A stretch of DNA of 64,000 bases from positions 682,001-746,000 of the forward strand of contig NZ_CP090365.1 of assembly GCF_021432065.1 (NCBI RefSeq), read 5' to 3'. Below the pieces are notes generated by a model. The model did no database searches, had not been told where the DNA came from, and saw nothing but the letters and a program-made list of their open reading frames with translations. This DNA is from Photobacterium sp. TLY01 (lineage in GTDB: Bacteria; Pseudomonadota; Gammaproteobacteria; Enterobacterales; Vibrionaceae). A program made the translations under genes and the position numbers. Below are positions 34,283 to 46,572 of this stretch, one piece after another (the first letter of the stretch is position 1; each line of letters opens with the position of its first letter).

Positions 34283-36238
34283 CTAAGGTGTTACGATATT
34301 GAACCAGAAGTTGAAGTTATCCAGCATAGCAACAAAGTCCTTCAACACATTCGGATCACCATCTAACTTGATCGTTCCGTCAGCTATCGCCTTCTCTAAG
34401 GTGATATTACCGAGTTGTACATCGTCTAACACGGCTTTGGTCAGCTCCAAAGACACATCAGGTTTTTCGGCGAGCTTTTTCGTATGATTGAGCACAGAGT
34501 TTTCAACATACAATGTGTATTTCTCGTCGAGATCGGTGAAGTTAAGGTTCATGGCAAATGCTTTGCCGGCTGCTTTTTCCGGTAGAATTCGAACCGCCAG
34601 GTAGTCAAATAGCATCTCTGGTGGCATGTTTTTAATAATGTCAGGAGAAGCGGTAGTTGTACCACCGGCACTCGGGGTTCCGTTTCTTAACTCATAAGCA
34701 CCTTGCAGATAGACAGAGCGCCAGGGGCCAGATTCTGCCTGATAACCCATTTGTTCGTAAGCATCGGCGAGCAGTGCTTTACCGCTTTCGCTTTCCGGGT
34801 TCGCGAATACAACATGTTTCAGCACTTCTGCAACCCAGCGGTAGTTCCCTTTATCAAAATCAGCTTGCGCTTTCTTGATAGCCTCTTGTTCGCCACCCAT
34901 ATACTCGACGTATTTCACTGCTGCGTCAGCTGGCGGCAGGTTGTTCAGGTCTGACGGATTACCATTGTACCAACCCATATAACGCTGATAGACCGCTCGG
35001 CTGTTGTGGCGCAACGTGCCGTAATAGCCTCTGGAACTCCAGCTTTTCCCAATCTCATCCGGGAACTCAATCATCTCTGAAATTTCTGAGCCTATGTAGC
35101 CCTGGTTCATCAGGCGGACAGTTTGGTCGTGGGTGTATTTATACATGTCACGCTGTTTTTTAAAGTACTGAACGATGTCTTTTTGACCCCACATGGGCCA
35201 GTGGTGACTTTGGAATTTCACTTCGACATCATCGCCCCACATATCAATGGTTTCTTGCAAGTAGCTTGACCATTTCAGTGCATCGCGAACCTGTGCGCCG
35301 CGAAGGGTGAGAATGTTGTGCATTGTGTTGGTGGTATTTTCGGCCATCCAAAGTGCTTTCTTATCCGGGAACCAGATATTCATTTCAGTTGGGGCCTCTG
35401 TACCTGGCGTGTACTGGAAAACCATTTTCACGCCATCAATCGTACGTTCTTCCCCGGTTTCCTTAATGATGTCTGTCGGTTTGATCATGGTTGCAACGCC
35501 TGTTGAAGTCGTTTGCCCCAAGCCGCCGTTTACACCACCTTTCTCATTTCTTGGAAGAAGTGCGCCATACATATACACCGCTCTTCGTCCCATTGCGTTC
35601 CCTGCAATGACGTTTTCAGACACAGCATGTTCGGTGAACCCAAGCGAAGCAACAATCGGAACTTTGCCCGAGGTTACGTCTTTCTCATCAACAATCCCTC
35701 GTACACCACCGAAATGGTCAATGTGGCTGTGGCTGTAGAAAACGCCGGTGACAGGTCTCTCGCCGAGTTCTTTGTTAATGAAATCAAGCGCCGCTTTCGC
35801 TGTTTCTTGAGAGATAAGCGGGTCAAATACGATCCAGCCCGTATCCCCTTTAATAAAGGTGATATTTGATAAGTCGTATCCGCGGACCTGATAAATACCA
35901 TCGGTCACTTCAAACAGCCCGTTAATCATATTGAGTTGTGCGTTACGCCATAAACTTGGATTTACAGTATCAGGAGATGGTTTGTCTAAGCCGATATATT
36001 TTTTATAGGCCTCGAGATCCCAAACCACATCGCCCTTCTCATTTTTGATGGTGACGACATCTTGTTTGGCAATAAATCCTTTTTGGGCATTTTCAAAATC
36101 TTTTTTGTCGCTAAATGGCAAGTCTTCTTTGACCTGGTTGTTCATATCTATTGTTGCTTTGGTTGCATCTTTGGGATCTGCTGCGTTAGCACTCAGTGCA
36201 ACCAGCATAGCCAACCCCAACACTCCGAACTGTCTCAT
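34283..36238 (-). CDS. Secreted alkyl sulfatase (SdsA1/BDS1/YjcS type)
   Basis: A 651-residue enzyme that hydrolyses primary or secondary alkyl sulfate esters to the alcohol and sulfate. It has a signal peptide cleaved near ANA-AD (residue 19), a metallo-beta-lactamase domain with the binuclear zinc motif HSHIDH near 170-175, the family segments AENTTNTMHNILTLRGAQVRD and SHHWPMWG, a helical dimerisation domain, and a C-terminal SCP2-like domain (about 530-651) that binds the alkyl chain. AGGAGAAATTGT precedes the ATG. It is followed by a small exported protein. Confidence 0.9.
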   Translation of the reverse strand: MRQFGVLGLAMLVALSANAADPKDATKATIDMNNQVKEDLPFSDKKDFENAQKGFIAKQDVVTIKNEKGDVVWDLEAYKKYIGLDKPSPDTVNPSLWRNAQLNMINGLFEVTDGIYQVRGYDLSNITFIKGDTGWIVFDPLISQETAKAALDFINKELGERPVTGVFYSHSHIDHFGGVRGIVDEKDVTSGKVPIVASLGFTEHAVSENVIAGNAMGRRAVYMYGALLPRNEKGGVNGGLGQTTSTGVATMIKPTDIIKETGEERTIDGVKMVFQYTPGTEAPTEMNIWFPDKKALWMAENTTNTMHNILTLRGAQVRDALKWSSYLQETIDMWGDDVEVKFQSHHWPMWGQKDIVQYFKKQRDMYKYTHDQTVRLMNQGYIGSEISEMIEFPDEIGKSWSSRGYYGTLRHNSRAVYQRYMGWYNGNPSDLNNLPPADAAVKYVEYMGGEQEAIKKAQADFDKGNYRWVAEVLKHVVFANPESESGKALLADAYEQMGYQAESGPWRSVYLQGAYELRNGTPSAGGTTTASPDIIKNMPPEMLFDYLAVRILPEKAAGKAFAMNLNFTDLDEKYTLYVENSVLNHTKKLAEKPDVSLELTKAVLDDVQLGNITLEKAIADGTIKLDGDPNVLKDFVAMLDNFNFWFNIVTP

Positions 36239-36790
36239 ACAATTTCTCCTGAAATGAAATCTGTTTAAGATTAGGTCAAAAACTTCAGAGTGTAAATATG
36301 ATTAAAAAATGAATAAGTTACATCTGATGAGCTGAATAAGATGTGATTGTCAATGTGTTCTTTGTGGGGCTGCTCACTGTCATCGAAAACATAAAGTGAA
36401 GATTATTGATAACAAAAGATAGCTTGCAGACGATGAATTTTTAGTGAGATCTTACTTTCAACCATAAAACAAGTGGGGTTAATCGATGACAGCTGACGAA
36501 AAATATTTGCGTAAAAGCGAGGGCATGAAATCAGCGCATGTTATTAACGCTTCATTTAGTGCTTAAACCAATACATTTTATCCAAACTATTTGAAAATAG
36601 AATGTCAGCTTTGCTGATTTGATATATGACGAATCATTAAATTTTTATTAATTTTGCAGCGCCAGTCAGGTGTAAATCATCCACATATTAATTAATGGAC
36701 CTGAATGAACATGAATCCTATCGCTGTTTATCAGGCAATCTGTTCTTTAAACGGTGCTGTGTTCAATTGTATGACGCCGCCTAAGCAGTT
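36239..36790. other. Long AT-rich intergenic region upstream of the alkylsulfatase
   Basis: 552 bases separate the alkylsulfatase start from the 3' end of the LysR gene, both on the - strand. It is strongly AT-rich and holds no credible frame. It should carry the alkylsulfatase promoter and regulatory sites, but I could not single one out. Confidence 0.5.
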
Positions 36791-37693
36791 TCAGCGTTGT
36801 GAAAGGTTGTTTTCACTTAAACCCACCGCCAAGCTTTCCACTAAGAACTCCACCAGCAGGCGCACTTTCGGAGACAGCCGGACGCTGGATGGAAATAACG
36901 CCCAGATGCCTTCTTTGTCATCGCGGTATTGGGCCAGCACTTCAATCAGCTCGCCGGATTCCAGATCCTGCTGAATGTAATAATCGGGCAGTTGGATGAG
37001 GCCCAGTCCCCGTTTGGCGGCATCACGCAGGGCAAAACCACTGTTGCATTTGAGCCGGCCTGAGATACGAATCGATCTGTTTTGCTGATTGTCTTTGAAC
37101 CGCCAGACATCCACGGAGCCGACCAGGCATTGATGTTTACTCAGTTCAGACAAAGTGTGCGGCTCGCCGTATTGCGCCAGATAGGCCCGGCTGGCACAGA
37201 CATATGATTGCCGGGTCGACAGCCTGCGGGCCAGCAGGGTGGAATCTTCCAGCCGGCCTAAGCGTATGGCCAGATCAATGCCGGATTCAATGAGGTCGAG
37301 TTTTTGGTTGGTCAGCATCAACTCGATGTCGACGTGCGGGTAGTGTTCTAAAAACTGATTGATCAGAGGGGCAAGGTGCATCTCGCCGTAGGTGACGGGG
37401 GCGGTAACGCGCACCAATCCTTTTGGGGTGGTTTGCATCTGCGTGACGGCGAGTTCCGCCTGTTCCAGTCCGTCGACCAGATGTTTGCATTGCTGGAAAT
37501 ACAGCATGCCGGCTTCCGTCAGCGTGACTTTCCGTGTGGTGCGGTTGAGTAGTTTGACGGCGAGCCTGTCTTCCAGCGCTGCGACGCGGCGGCTGACCTG
37601 AGCCACCGAGGTGGACAGTTTTTTCGCCGCCAGCGTGAAGCTGCTCGATTCTGCTACGGCGACGAATTCACTGACGCCTTCCCAGTTTGCCAT
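36791..37693 (-). CDS. LysR family transcriptional regulator, probable regulator of frmAB
   Basis: A 300-residue LysR regulator. Residues 1-62 form the winged helix (GVSEFVAVAESSSFTLAAKKLSTSVAQVSRRVAALE), followed by the effector domain (VRVTAPVTYGEMHLAPLINQFL, then DLIESGIDLAIRLG). It belongs to the subgroup that often adjoins dehydrogenase genes. It is divergent from frmA, and an inverted repeat lies between them, so control of formaldehyde detoxification is likely. GGAACACACC precedes the ATG. Confidence 0.88.
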   Translation of the reverse strand: MANWEGVSEFVAVAESSSFTLAAKKLSTSVAQVSRRVAALEDRLAVKLLNRTTRKVTLTEAGMLYFQQCKHLVDGLEQAELAVTQMQTTPKGLVRVTAPVTYGEMHLAPLINQFLEHYPHVDIELMLTNQKLDLIESGIDLAIRLGRLEDSTLLARRLSTRQSYVCASRAYLAQYGEPHTLSELSKHQCLVGSVDVWRFKDNQQNRSIRISGRLKCNSGFALRDAAKRGLGLIQLPDYYIQQDLESGELIEVLAQYRDDKEGIWALFPSSVRLSPKVRLLVEFLVESLAVGLSENNLSQR

Positions 37694-37709
37694 GGTGTGT
37701 TCCGTGTTT

Positions 37710-37760
37710 GATTCCGAAGTGCTGATTATTACACAGTCGTAAAAATGATTTGCCGGAATC
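37710..37760. promoter_or_regulatory. Inverted repeat between LysR gene and frmA
   Basis: GATTCCG (37710-37716) is repeated as CGGAATC (37754-37760), 37 bases apart, in the 142-base divergent region. LysR proteins often bind spaced dyads like this, but the assignment is tentative. Confidence 0.3.
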
Positions 37761-37799
37761 GGTAATTATTTCTGAGATGTTCAGGGATATACTGAATGA

Positions 37800-38984
<1,185 letters not shown>

Positions 38985-39009
38985 GCTAACCCCAAACCAA
39001 TCAAGCATG

Positions 39010-39036
39010 AACCATACAGCCACAGGCTGTGTGGTT
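39010..39036 (+). other. Intercistronic hairpin between frmA and frmB
   Basis: A 12-bp stem (39010-39021 with 39025-39036, one T-G wobble) around an ACA loop lies between the frmA stop and the frmB ribosome site. It may tune the ratio of the two proteins; no T-tract is present. Confidence 0.55.
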
Positions 39037-39056
39037 CGATTTCAAAGGATGAAGTG

Positions 39057-39920
39057 ATGACTTCTGAATCCCAAAATCTGCAGCATGTCAGCCAGAACAA
39101 AACCTTTGGTGGCTGGCTGAAACAATATACGCATGCGTCAGAAACGCTGAACTGCACCATGCGATTTTCCATTTTCCTGCCTTCCGTGGCCACAGCGGAG
39201 CATCCGGTGCCTGCGGTGTACTGGCTGTCGGGTCTGACCTGTACGGATGAAAATTTCTCGCAAAAAGCCGGTGCTTTTCGTGTGGCTGAGTCGCTGGGGA
39301 TCGCCCTGATCATGCCGGACACCAGCCCGCGTGGCGATGATGTAGCTGATGACGACAATTACGATCTGGGGCAGGGCGCAGGCTTTTATCTGAACGCGAC
39401 CAAGCCGCCCTGGAACACGCATTACCGGATGTATGATTACGTGGTTCAGGAACTGCCGGGCCTGATTGAATCCCATTTCCCGGTGTCTGATGTGAAGTCG
39501 ATTGCCGGACACAGTATGGGCGGACATGGCGCTCTGACGATTGGGCTGAAGCATCCGGAGCAGTATCGTTCCATTTCTGCGTTCAGTCCGATTACGCATC
39601 CGATGATGTGCCCGTGGGGACAAAAAGCCTTCTCGGCCTATCTGGGGAATGACAAAGAAACGTGGCGTCAGTACGATGCCTGCGAATTGCTGAAGCAGGG
39701 CAAAGCCGCATTGCCAATGCTGGTGGATCAGGGTGACGCCGATAACTTCCTGAATGAGCAACTTAAACCTGAGCTGCTCAAGGCCGCTGCCGAGCAGCAT
39801 GATTCGCCGCTCGAACTGCGCATGCAGTCCGGTTACGACCACAGCTATTACTTTATCGCCAGTTTCATTGACGATCACCTGCACTTCCATGCCGGGTATT
39901 TGCTGACAGATCGGCACTGA
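39057..39920 (+). CDS. frmB: S-formylglutathione hydrolase
   Basis: A 287-residue alpha/beta hydrolase (esterase D family) that splits S-formylglutathione into formate and glutathione. The nucleophile is the Ser of GHSMGGHG, the acid is the Asp in [11 protein letters not shown], and the base is the His in [10 protein letters not shown]. The conserved [13 protein letters not shown] and [13 protein letters not shown] are also present. I used the ATG at 39057 after AAAGGATGAAGTG. It is paired with frmA for formaldehyde detoxification. Confidence 0.94.
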   Translation: MTSESQNLQHVSQNKTFGGWLKQYTHASETLNCTMRFSIFLPSVATAEHPVPAVYWLSGLTCTDENFSQKAGAFRVAESLGIALIMPDTSPRGDDVADDDNYDLGQGAGFYLNATKPPWNTHYRMYDYVVQELPGLIESHFPVSDVKSIAGHSMGGHGALTIGLKHPEQYRSISAFSPITHPMMCPWGQKAFSAYLGNDKETWRQYDACELLKQGKAALPMLVDQGDADNFLNEQLKPELLKAAAEQHDSPLELRMQSGYDHSYYFIASFIDDHLHFHAGYLLTDRH

Positions 39921-39945
39921 ATTCTCACAAGATCTGATAACGCGA

Positions 39946-39982
39946 GCCACTGCAGGGTACGTTTTGTCTACCCTGCCGTGGC
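39946..39982 (+). terminator. Hairpin downstream of frmB
   Basis: GCCAC plus GCAGGGTA pairs with TACCCTGC plus GTGGC around a nine-base loop, 26 bases after the frmB stop. The following GGTTTGCT is only a weak T-tract. Confidence 0.55.
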
Positions 39983-40073
39983 GGTTTGCTATGCCTCGAC
40001 TTGCTGACAAGGTAGTATTGCCCAAACGCTGTTGATACAGGCAGCGAACTTTCATAAATCAGGATGTAACTGA

Positions 40074-40547
40074 ATGGAAAAAGTGGCCATATTTGTGGAT
40101 GTGCAAAACGTGTATTACACATCCAGGCAGCAGTATCAGCGAAACTTTGACTACAACGCCTTCTGGGCCAAAGTGACCAAAGACAGAGAAGTGGTGGCTG
40201 CCTTTGCCTATGCGATTGACCGTGGTGATCGTAAGCAGCAGGAATTTCAGAACATCCTGCGCGCCATTGGTTTTGAGGTGAAACTGAAGCCTTTTATTCA
40301 GCGTGCAGATGGCTCAGCAAAGGGCGATTGGGACGTTGGCATCACGATTGATGCGCTGGAACACTCAGTTGAAGCCGATGTGGTGGTGCTGGTTTCCGGC
40401 GATGGTGATTTTGATTTGCTGCTGAACAAGTTGCGAGTCGATAAAGGCAAACAGGTGGAACTGTATGGTGTGCCTGACCTGACCGCAGCATCGCTGGTGA
40501 ACGAAGCCAGCACTTATTTTCCTATCAACAACGATTTGCTGTTGTAA
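40074..40547 (+). CDS. NYN domain protein (LabA/DUF88 family), putative RNase
   Basis: A 157-residue PIN-like NYN domain protein. The acidic active-site residues are visible: Asp9 in IFVDVQNVYY, the KGDWDVGITIDALE region (Asp near 83-85), and SGDGDFDLLLNKL (Asp near 104-107). These coordinate Mg2+ in NYN ribonucleases; in LabA proteins the role is regulatory. The ATG follows AGGATGTAACTGA. It lies alone, 117 bases before an Xre/RES toxin-antitoxin pair, but nothing shows that they cooperate. Confidence 0.85.
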   Translation: MEKVAIFVDVQNVYYTSRQQYQRNFDYNAFWAKVTKDREVVAAFAYAIDRGDRKQQEFQNILRAIGFEVKLKPFIQRADGSAKGDWDVGITIDALEHSVEADVVVLVSGDGDFDLLLNKLRVDKGKQVELYGVPDLTAASLVNEASTYFPINNDLLL

Positions 40548-40591
40548 CTCAGTGCCTGGGAAGGGCAGTCAGGTCATTTTCGAAAGATTCG

Positions 40592-40628
40592 ACATCAACC
40601 TGATGTTGTTGCTACATCAATTGGATGT
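40592..40628 (+). promoter_or_regulatory. Paired operator upstream of the Xre/RES module
   Basis: Two copies of ACATCAAnnnGATGT-type palindrome: ACATC-AACCT-GATGT at 40592-40606 and ACATC-AATTG-GATGT at 40614-40628. They lie 22 bases apart centre to centre, two helical turns, so a dimeric regulator could bind cooperatively. They end 36 bases before the antitoxin start, as expected for autoregulation by the Xre protein. Confidence 0.6.
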
Positions 40629-40664
40629 ATACTGAGTGTGTCATGCGTTTTACAGGAGTTCAGG

Positions 40665-41084
40665 ATGTCACACTCATTCATCACTGATGTGGGTCTGCAA
40701 AATAACATTTTTGATGATCAGTATCTGTTGCTTGAAACCATCACTGCGGGTGTGGCTGGCAAAGTCGTGGAGTCTGTCGTGAAAACCTTGCCGACGCAAC
40801 GCGCAATCATCTGCAGTGCATTAGGGACGACCAGCGGTAATCTTCATCGTTTGTATAAACGCAAAGCGCTGGACAAGCATCAGTCTGAAGAAATGCTGGA
40901 TATTCTGAGTGTTTTCAATGCAGCATTTTCGTTGTACGAAGACAGGGAATTGGCACAGGAACTGTTAAATACCCCTTTGCCAGCGCTGAACAATAAAAAG
41001 CCCTCTGAATTGCTGGATACCTTCACCGGGCGCAGGATGGTGAAAGAAACCCTGAATAAAATGGCCTGGGGCGAGTTTTCCTAA
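40665..41084 (+). CDS. Xre/MbcA/ParS-type antitoxin
   Basis: A 140-residue antitoxin of the Xre-RES type II system. The N-terminal half (VVKTLPTQRAIICSALGTTSGNLHRLYKRKAL) is the DNA-binding helix-turn-helix. The C-terminal half (FSLYEDRELAQELLNTPLPALNNKKPSELLDTFTGRRMVKETL) is the toxin-binding MbcA/ParS domain, whose helix blocks the RES active site. The ATG follows CAGGAGTTCAGG. The toxin gene starts immediately after the stop. A pair of palindromes upstream fits autoregulation. Confidence 0.9.
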   Translation: MSHSFITDVGLQNNIFDDQYLLLETITAGVAGKVVESVVKTLPTQRAIICSALGTTSGNLHRLYKRKALDKHQSEEMLDILSVFNAAFSLYEDRELAQELLNTPLPALNNKKPSELLDTFTGRRMVKETLNKMAWGEFS

Positions 41085-41558
41085 ATGCTGCTTTACCGCA
41101 TTACGCCAGAGCAGTACCTTGAAAATTATCAGGGGTTGGGGGCCAGTTATCAGGATGGGGCAAGATGGAACCATAAAGGCCTTCCTGTGCTGTATTTTTC
41201 ACTGTCGCCTTCAGTTGCCATGCTGGAAATGGCGAATTATTTTCCGCTGCCCAAGTTAATCCCCAAAGATTACGTGTTGGGCATTTACGAGCTGCCTGAT
41301 GAGCTGGCAGAGCGACTCGATACCGCATTACTGCCGTCAGACTGGAATGTTTATCCTCATCCTGCTTCAACACGCCATATTGGTTCGCAATGGCTGGCAG
41401 ATAAAACCCATACCGGGTTGATTGTCCCCAGCGCGGCAACACCGAATGGACTGGAGTCGATCATCGTGCTGAATCCGCTTCATGATGGCATTGTCCATCT
41501 CAGGCTGGTGGATAAAACCGCTCAGCTATTTAATGCGCGAGCGTTTCCGGGCAACTGA
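41085..41558 (+). CDS. RES domain toxin (NAD-degrading)
   Basis: A 157-residue RES toxin. The three residues that name the family are present: Arg27 in GARWNHKG, Glu48 in VAMLEMANY, and Ser116 in LIVPSAATPNG; Tyr37 is the conserved fourth residue. Characterised RES toxins cleave or phosphorolyse NAD+ and stop growth until the Xre partner binds. The start codon directly follows the antitoxin stop, so the two are translationally coupled. No mutation of the catalytic residues was seen, so it is probably active. Confidence 0.9.
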   Translation: MLLYRITPEQYLENYQGLGASYQDGARWNHKGLPVLYFSLSPSVAMLEMANYFPLPKLIPKDYVLGIYELPDELAERLDTALLPSDWNVYPHPASTRHIGSQWLADKTHTGLIVPSAATPNGLESIIVLNPLHDGIVHLRLVDKTAQLFNARAFPGN

Positions 41559-41583
41559 TCTTGTGTGCCAGAACTATCCCGTT

Positions 41584-41616
41584 AAAAACACACACGCCCC
41601 TGAACGGGGCGTGTGT
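41584..41616 (-). terminator. Intrinsic terminator of the leftward tyrosine-degradation operon
   Basis: An 11-bp perfect GC-rich stem (41590-41600 with 41606-41616) is followed on the - strand by five T's (the A-run at 41584-41588). It lies 23 bases beyond the synthetase stop codon and 25 bases after the RES stop, and may serve both directions. Confidence 0.85.
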
Positions 41617-41638
41617 CGTATTGGCCGTCAGATCGGGC

Positions 41639-43654
<2,016 letters not shown>

Positions 43655-43713
43655 CGTTATCGTCCTTATCGTGATGGCTTACGTCTGGCGTCTTCACTTT
43701 CGCCTTTCTACTT

Positions 43714-44352
43714 TTATTGTGGCGTATTATCCGGGTGAGCCTGTGCGAAAGACGCCAGTTTCTGGCAGGCTGCATCAATTTTGACCAGTGTCGGGTAGGG
43801 GGACAAATCAAGCTCAAACCGGCGCGCATTATAAAGCTGAGGCACCAGACAAATATCGGCCAGCGAGGGCGTGTCGCCGCAGCAGAAGGTGCTTGGCTGA
43901 TTCGCCTGCCTTGCCGCCACTCTGGCTTCCAGTGCAGCCAAGCCCTGCTGCAGCCAATGATGATACCAGGTGAGCTTATCTTCCTGGCTCACTCCCAGCT
44001 CTTGCGTTAAATAGTTGAGAATACGCAAGTTGTTCACCGGGTGAATATCACATGCAATGCTCAGAGCCAGTTCGCGGCATTGTGCTTTTTGCCAGGGGTC
44101 AGAAGGCAGCAATGCGGTTTCGGGATAGCAGTCATCCAGATATTCGATGATGGCGAGTGACTGGCTCAGATATCCCTGCTCGGTTTCCAGGGTCGGAACC
44201 AGCTGTGATGGATTGATGGCCTGATAAGCCGGTGATTGTTGCGCTTTATCCACCAGAGATACCGGGTGACTGGTATAGCTCAACCCTTTCAGGTTGAGCG
44301 CAATACGCACCCGGTAGGCGGCGGATGAGCGGAAATAGTCATAGAGCGTCAT
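43714..44352 (-). CDS. maiA: Maleylacetoacetate isomerase (zeta-class glutathione transferase)
   Basis: A 212-residue enzyme that converts maleylacetoacetate to fumarylacetoacetate with glutathione as cofactor. The N-terminal thioredoxin-like domain has the zeta signature YFRSSAAYRVRIALNLKG, which holds the catalytic Ser, followed by INPSQLVPTLE. The helical domain has the conserved CDIHPVNNLRIL and DICLVPQLYNARRF. It is 12 bases downstream of fahA, in the hmgA-fahA-maiA operon. The start follows AAGGAGGCCGG. Confidence 0.93.
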   Translation of the reverse strand: MTLYDYFRSSAAYRVRIALNLKGLSYTSHPVSLVDKAQQSPAYQAINPSQLVPTLETEQGYLSQSLAIIEYLDDCYPETALLPSDPWQKAQCRELALSIACDIHPVNNLRILNYLTQELGVSQEDKLTWYHHWLQQGLAALEARVAARQANQPSTFCCGDTPSLADICLVPQLYNARRFELDLSPYPTLVKIDAACQKLASFAQAHPDNTPQ

Positions 44353-44364
44353 CCGGCCTCCTTG

Positions 44365-45387
44365 TTAGTCTGGCTTGTGGTGGTTCAGATCGGCAGGATC
44401 GTACTGGTGCTGGTATTTCACCACTGTCTGTTCAATCGCGCCAAAGATGGAGTCGCCATTGTCGTCAAACATTTCAATTCTGACTTTGTCGCCAAACTTC
44501 ATGAAAGGCGTGACGGCTTGACCCTGATCGATGATTTCCAGCATGCGGCGTTCAGCCAGACAGCAGGAGCCGCTGGAACGATCTACGTTTGAGACCGTGC
44601 CGGATCCGATAATGGTGCCCGCGCAGATATGACGGGATTTCGCCACATGCTGGACCAGTTCGGCGAAGTTGAACGTCATATCGACACCGGCATTGGGCTC
44701 ACCGAACAACTTATCATTGAGATGTACAGTCAGGCGCTGATGGACTTTGTAATCATGCCAGCTGTCGCCCAGCTCGTCCGGAGTGACGGCCACAGGTGAA
44801 AACGCAGAAGCCGGCTTGGACTGAAAGAAACCAAAGCCTTTGCTCAGTTCGGCGGGGATCAGATTGCGCAGCGAGACATCATTGACCAGCATCAGCAATT
44901 TGATATGGCCGTGGACTTCTTCGGTGCGTGTGCCCATTGGGACATCATTGGTGATCACCGCAATTTCACCTTCAAAATCGATTCCCCAGCTTTCATCGGC
45001 CATTTCAATGTCCTGGCGCGGGCCGAGAAAACCATCGGACATGCCCTGATACATCAGGGGATCAGTCCAGAAGCTTTCCGGCATTTCAGCACCGCGTGCC
45101 TTGCGAACCAGTTCGACATGGTTGACGTAGGCACTGCCGTCTGCCCATTGAAAAGCCCGCGGCAGCGGAGAGGCGCAGTGTGCCGGGTTAAACGGGAACA
45201 CATCTTGCGCAATACCGTCGTTGAGGTTGCGATACAGGTGTTGCAGATCCGCCTCGACCTGATCCCAGTTATCCAAAGCAAACTGCAGTGTCGGTGCGAT
45301 GTCGTGTGCATGTACGGCTTGAGTGAGATCACGTGAAACGATAATCAGTTGTCCGTCACGGCCTTGGTCTAAAGAAGCTAATTTCAC
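44365..45387 (-). CDS. fahA: Fumarylacetoacetase
   Basis: A 340-residue bacterial-type FAH-fold hydrolase that splits fumarylacetoacetate into fumarate and acetoacetate. The metal-binding region includes GIDFEGEIAVITNDVP, the catalytic core HIKLLMLVNDVSLRNLIP, and the substrate-side segments GFGFFQSKPASAFSPV and GTIIGSGTVSN. Translation probably begins at GTG 45387 after AAGGAGTAAAAC. It lies 54 bases after hmgA and 12 before maiA, so the operon order hmgA-fahA-maiA-synthetase follows the pathway. Confidence 0.92.
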   Translation of the reverse strand: MKLASLDQGRDGQLIIVSRDLTQAVHAHDIAPTLQFALDNWDQVEADLQHLYRNLNDGIAQDVFPFNPAHCASPLPRAFQWADGSAYVNHVELVRKARGAEMPESFWTDPLMYQGMSDGFLGPRQDIEMADESWGIDFEGEIAVITNDVPMGTRTEEVHGHIKLLMLVNDVSLRNLIPAELSKGFGFFQSKPASAFSPVAVTPDELGDSWHDYKVHQRLTVHLNDKLFGEPNAGVDMTFNFAELVQHVAKSRHICAGTIIGSGTVSNVDRSSGSCCLAERRMLEIIDQGQAVTPFMKFGDKVRIEMFDDNGDSIFGAIEQTVVKYQHQYDPADLNHHKPD

Positions 45388-45441
45388 GTTTTACTCCTTA
45401 CTTTACAATGTAAATCTAATGCTTGTTTTTTCGCCGGTGGA

Positions 45442-46572
45442 TCACTTACGATTGATCCAGGAATATACATAGTCTTTGTTTTCAACGCCTTCCGGCAGAT
45501 CCGCGACTTCCAGCGGATATCGGGTGTCGATCATCACCGCGACTTCATCGGTTTCTTTCTTCGGCTGCGACTGGCTGGCCGCCAGCGCTTTCGGGTGCGG
45601 ACCATGTGAGAAGCCGCAAGGGTGGTGCGTGATCATGCCGGCTTCAATATTGTCACGGCTGAAGAAGTTGCCTTTGTGGTAGAACAGCACTTCATCGTAG
45701 TCATCGTTGTTGTGATAAAACGGCACTTTGAGCGCGCCCGGATCAGACTCGATCGGGCGAGGGACGAAAGTACAGATGACGAAACCATGTGCAACGAATG
45801 TGGTATGGGCTGACGGCGGCAAGTGATAGCGATGGCTCATCAGCGGGCGAATATCACGCCAGTTCAGTTTGAAGACGGTCAGGTTCCCTTTCCAGCCCTG
45901 CGCATCAAGCGGGTTGTACGGGTAGGTGATGGTATTCATCTGATCGCGGGCTTTCAGTTTGACCTGCCAGCGCTGATCATTATTTTGCTGAGCCAGAAAG
46001 GCGTCGTCGATACGGGCGTATTCCAGCACTGCCGGGTCATACACAGCATGCTGGCCTGCCAGACCGCGATCCGGCATCTGATAACCACTGTTGGTGGCTT
46101 CAATCAGTAACATCGACACCGGCTCTTCGACCTCAATGCGCCAGCTGGTCGCACGGGGAATGGTGATGTAGTCGCCTTCGGTGAAGGCCAGGTGGCCATA
46201 ATCACAATACAGCTGACCGCTGCCCTGATGAATGAAAAGTACTTCATCGCCATCACCATTGCGAACCAGATGGTTCATGCTTTGAGTGGTATTCCAGACT
46301 CTGAGTTTCAGCTGGTTGTTGTACAGCACTAATGATGCATCCCAGGGCGATTCACCAGGCTGCTCAAGACGGGTGGTATCGATGGCGCGGGGGCGCAAGG
46401 GGCCGTCCCATTCCACCCAGCCCGTCGGCGGATTGCTGTGATACATGTGGCTTGCAGGGCCAAAGAAGCCTTCTTTACCGCATTCGCGTTCATACGTACC
46501 TTCCGGCAAGTCACAGTGGGCCTGACGTGAGGCTTTACCTTCGATAATCGGAAATTGAAACCAGTGACGCAT
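45442..46572 (-). CDS. hmgA: Homogentisate 1,2-dioxygenase
   Basis: A 376-residue Fe(II) dioxygenase that opens the homogentisate ring to maleylacetoacetate. The iron ligands lie in the C-terminal cupin: NNDDYDEVLFYHKGNFFSR, then MITHHPCGFSHGPHP. The N-terminal portion matches the short bacterial form (GTYERECGKEGFFGPASHMYH). GAGGACCCAAAG precedes the ATG. It is the first gene of the leftward operon and diverges from phhA; a TyrR/PhhR box lies between them. Loss of this gene normally gives brown pyomelanin colonies. Confidence 0.94.
   Translation of the reverse strand: MRHWFQFPIIEGKASRQAHCDLPEGTYERECGKEGFFGPASHMYHSNPPTGWVEWDGPLRPRAIDTTRLEQPGESPWDASLVLYNNQLKLRVWNTTQSMNHLVRNGDGDEVLFIHQGSGQLYCDYGHLAFTEGDYITIPRATSWRIEVEEPVSMLLIEATNSGYQMPDRGLAGQHAVYDPAVLEYARIDDAFLAQQNNDQRWQVKLKARDQMNTITYPYNPLDAQGWKGNLTVFKLNWRDIRPLMSHRYHLPPSAHTTFVAHGFVICTFVPRPIESDPGALKVPFYHNNDDYDEVLFYHKGNFFSRDNIEAGMITHHPCGFSHGPHPKALAASQSQPKKETDEVAVMIDTRYPLEVADLPEGVENKDYVYSWINRK

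Noticed and set aside
39138..40055. 305-codon open frame on the - strand
   Set aside because: It is antisense to S-formylglutathione hydrolase, which has a complete catalytic triad and clear homology.
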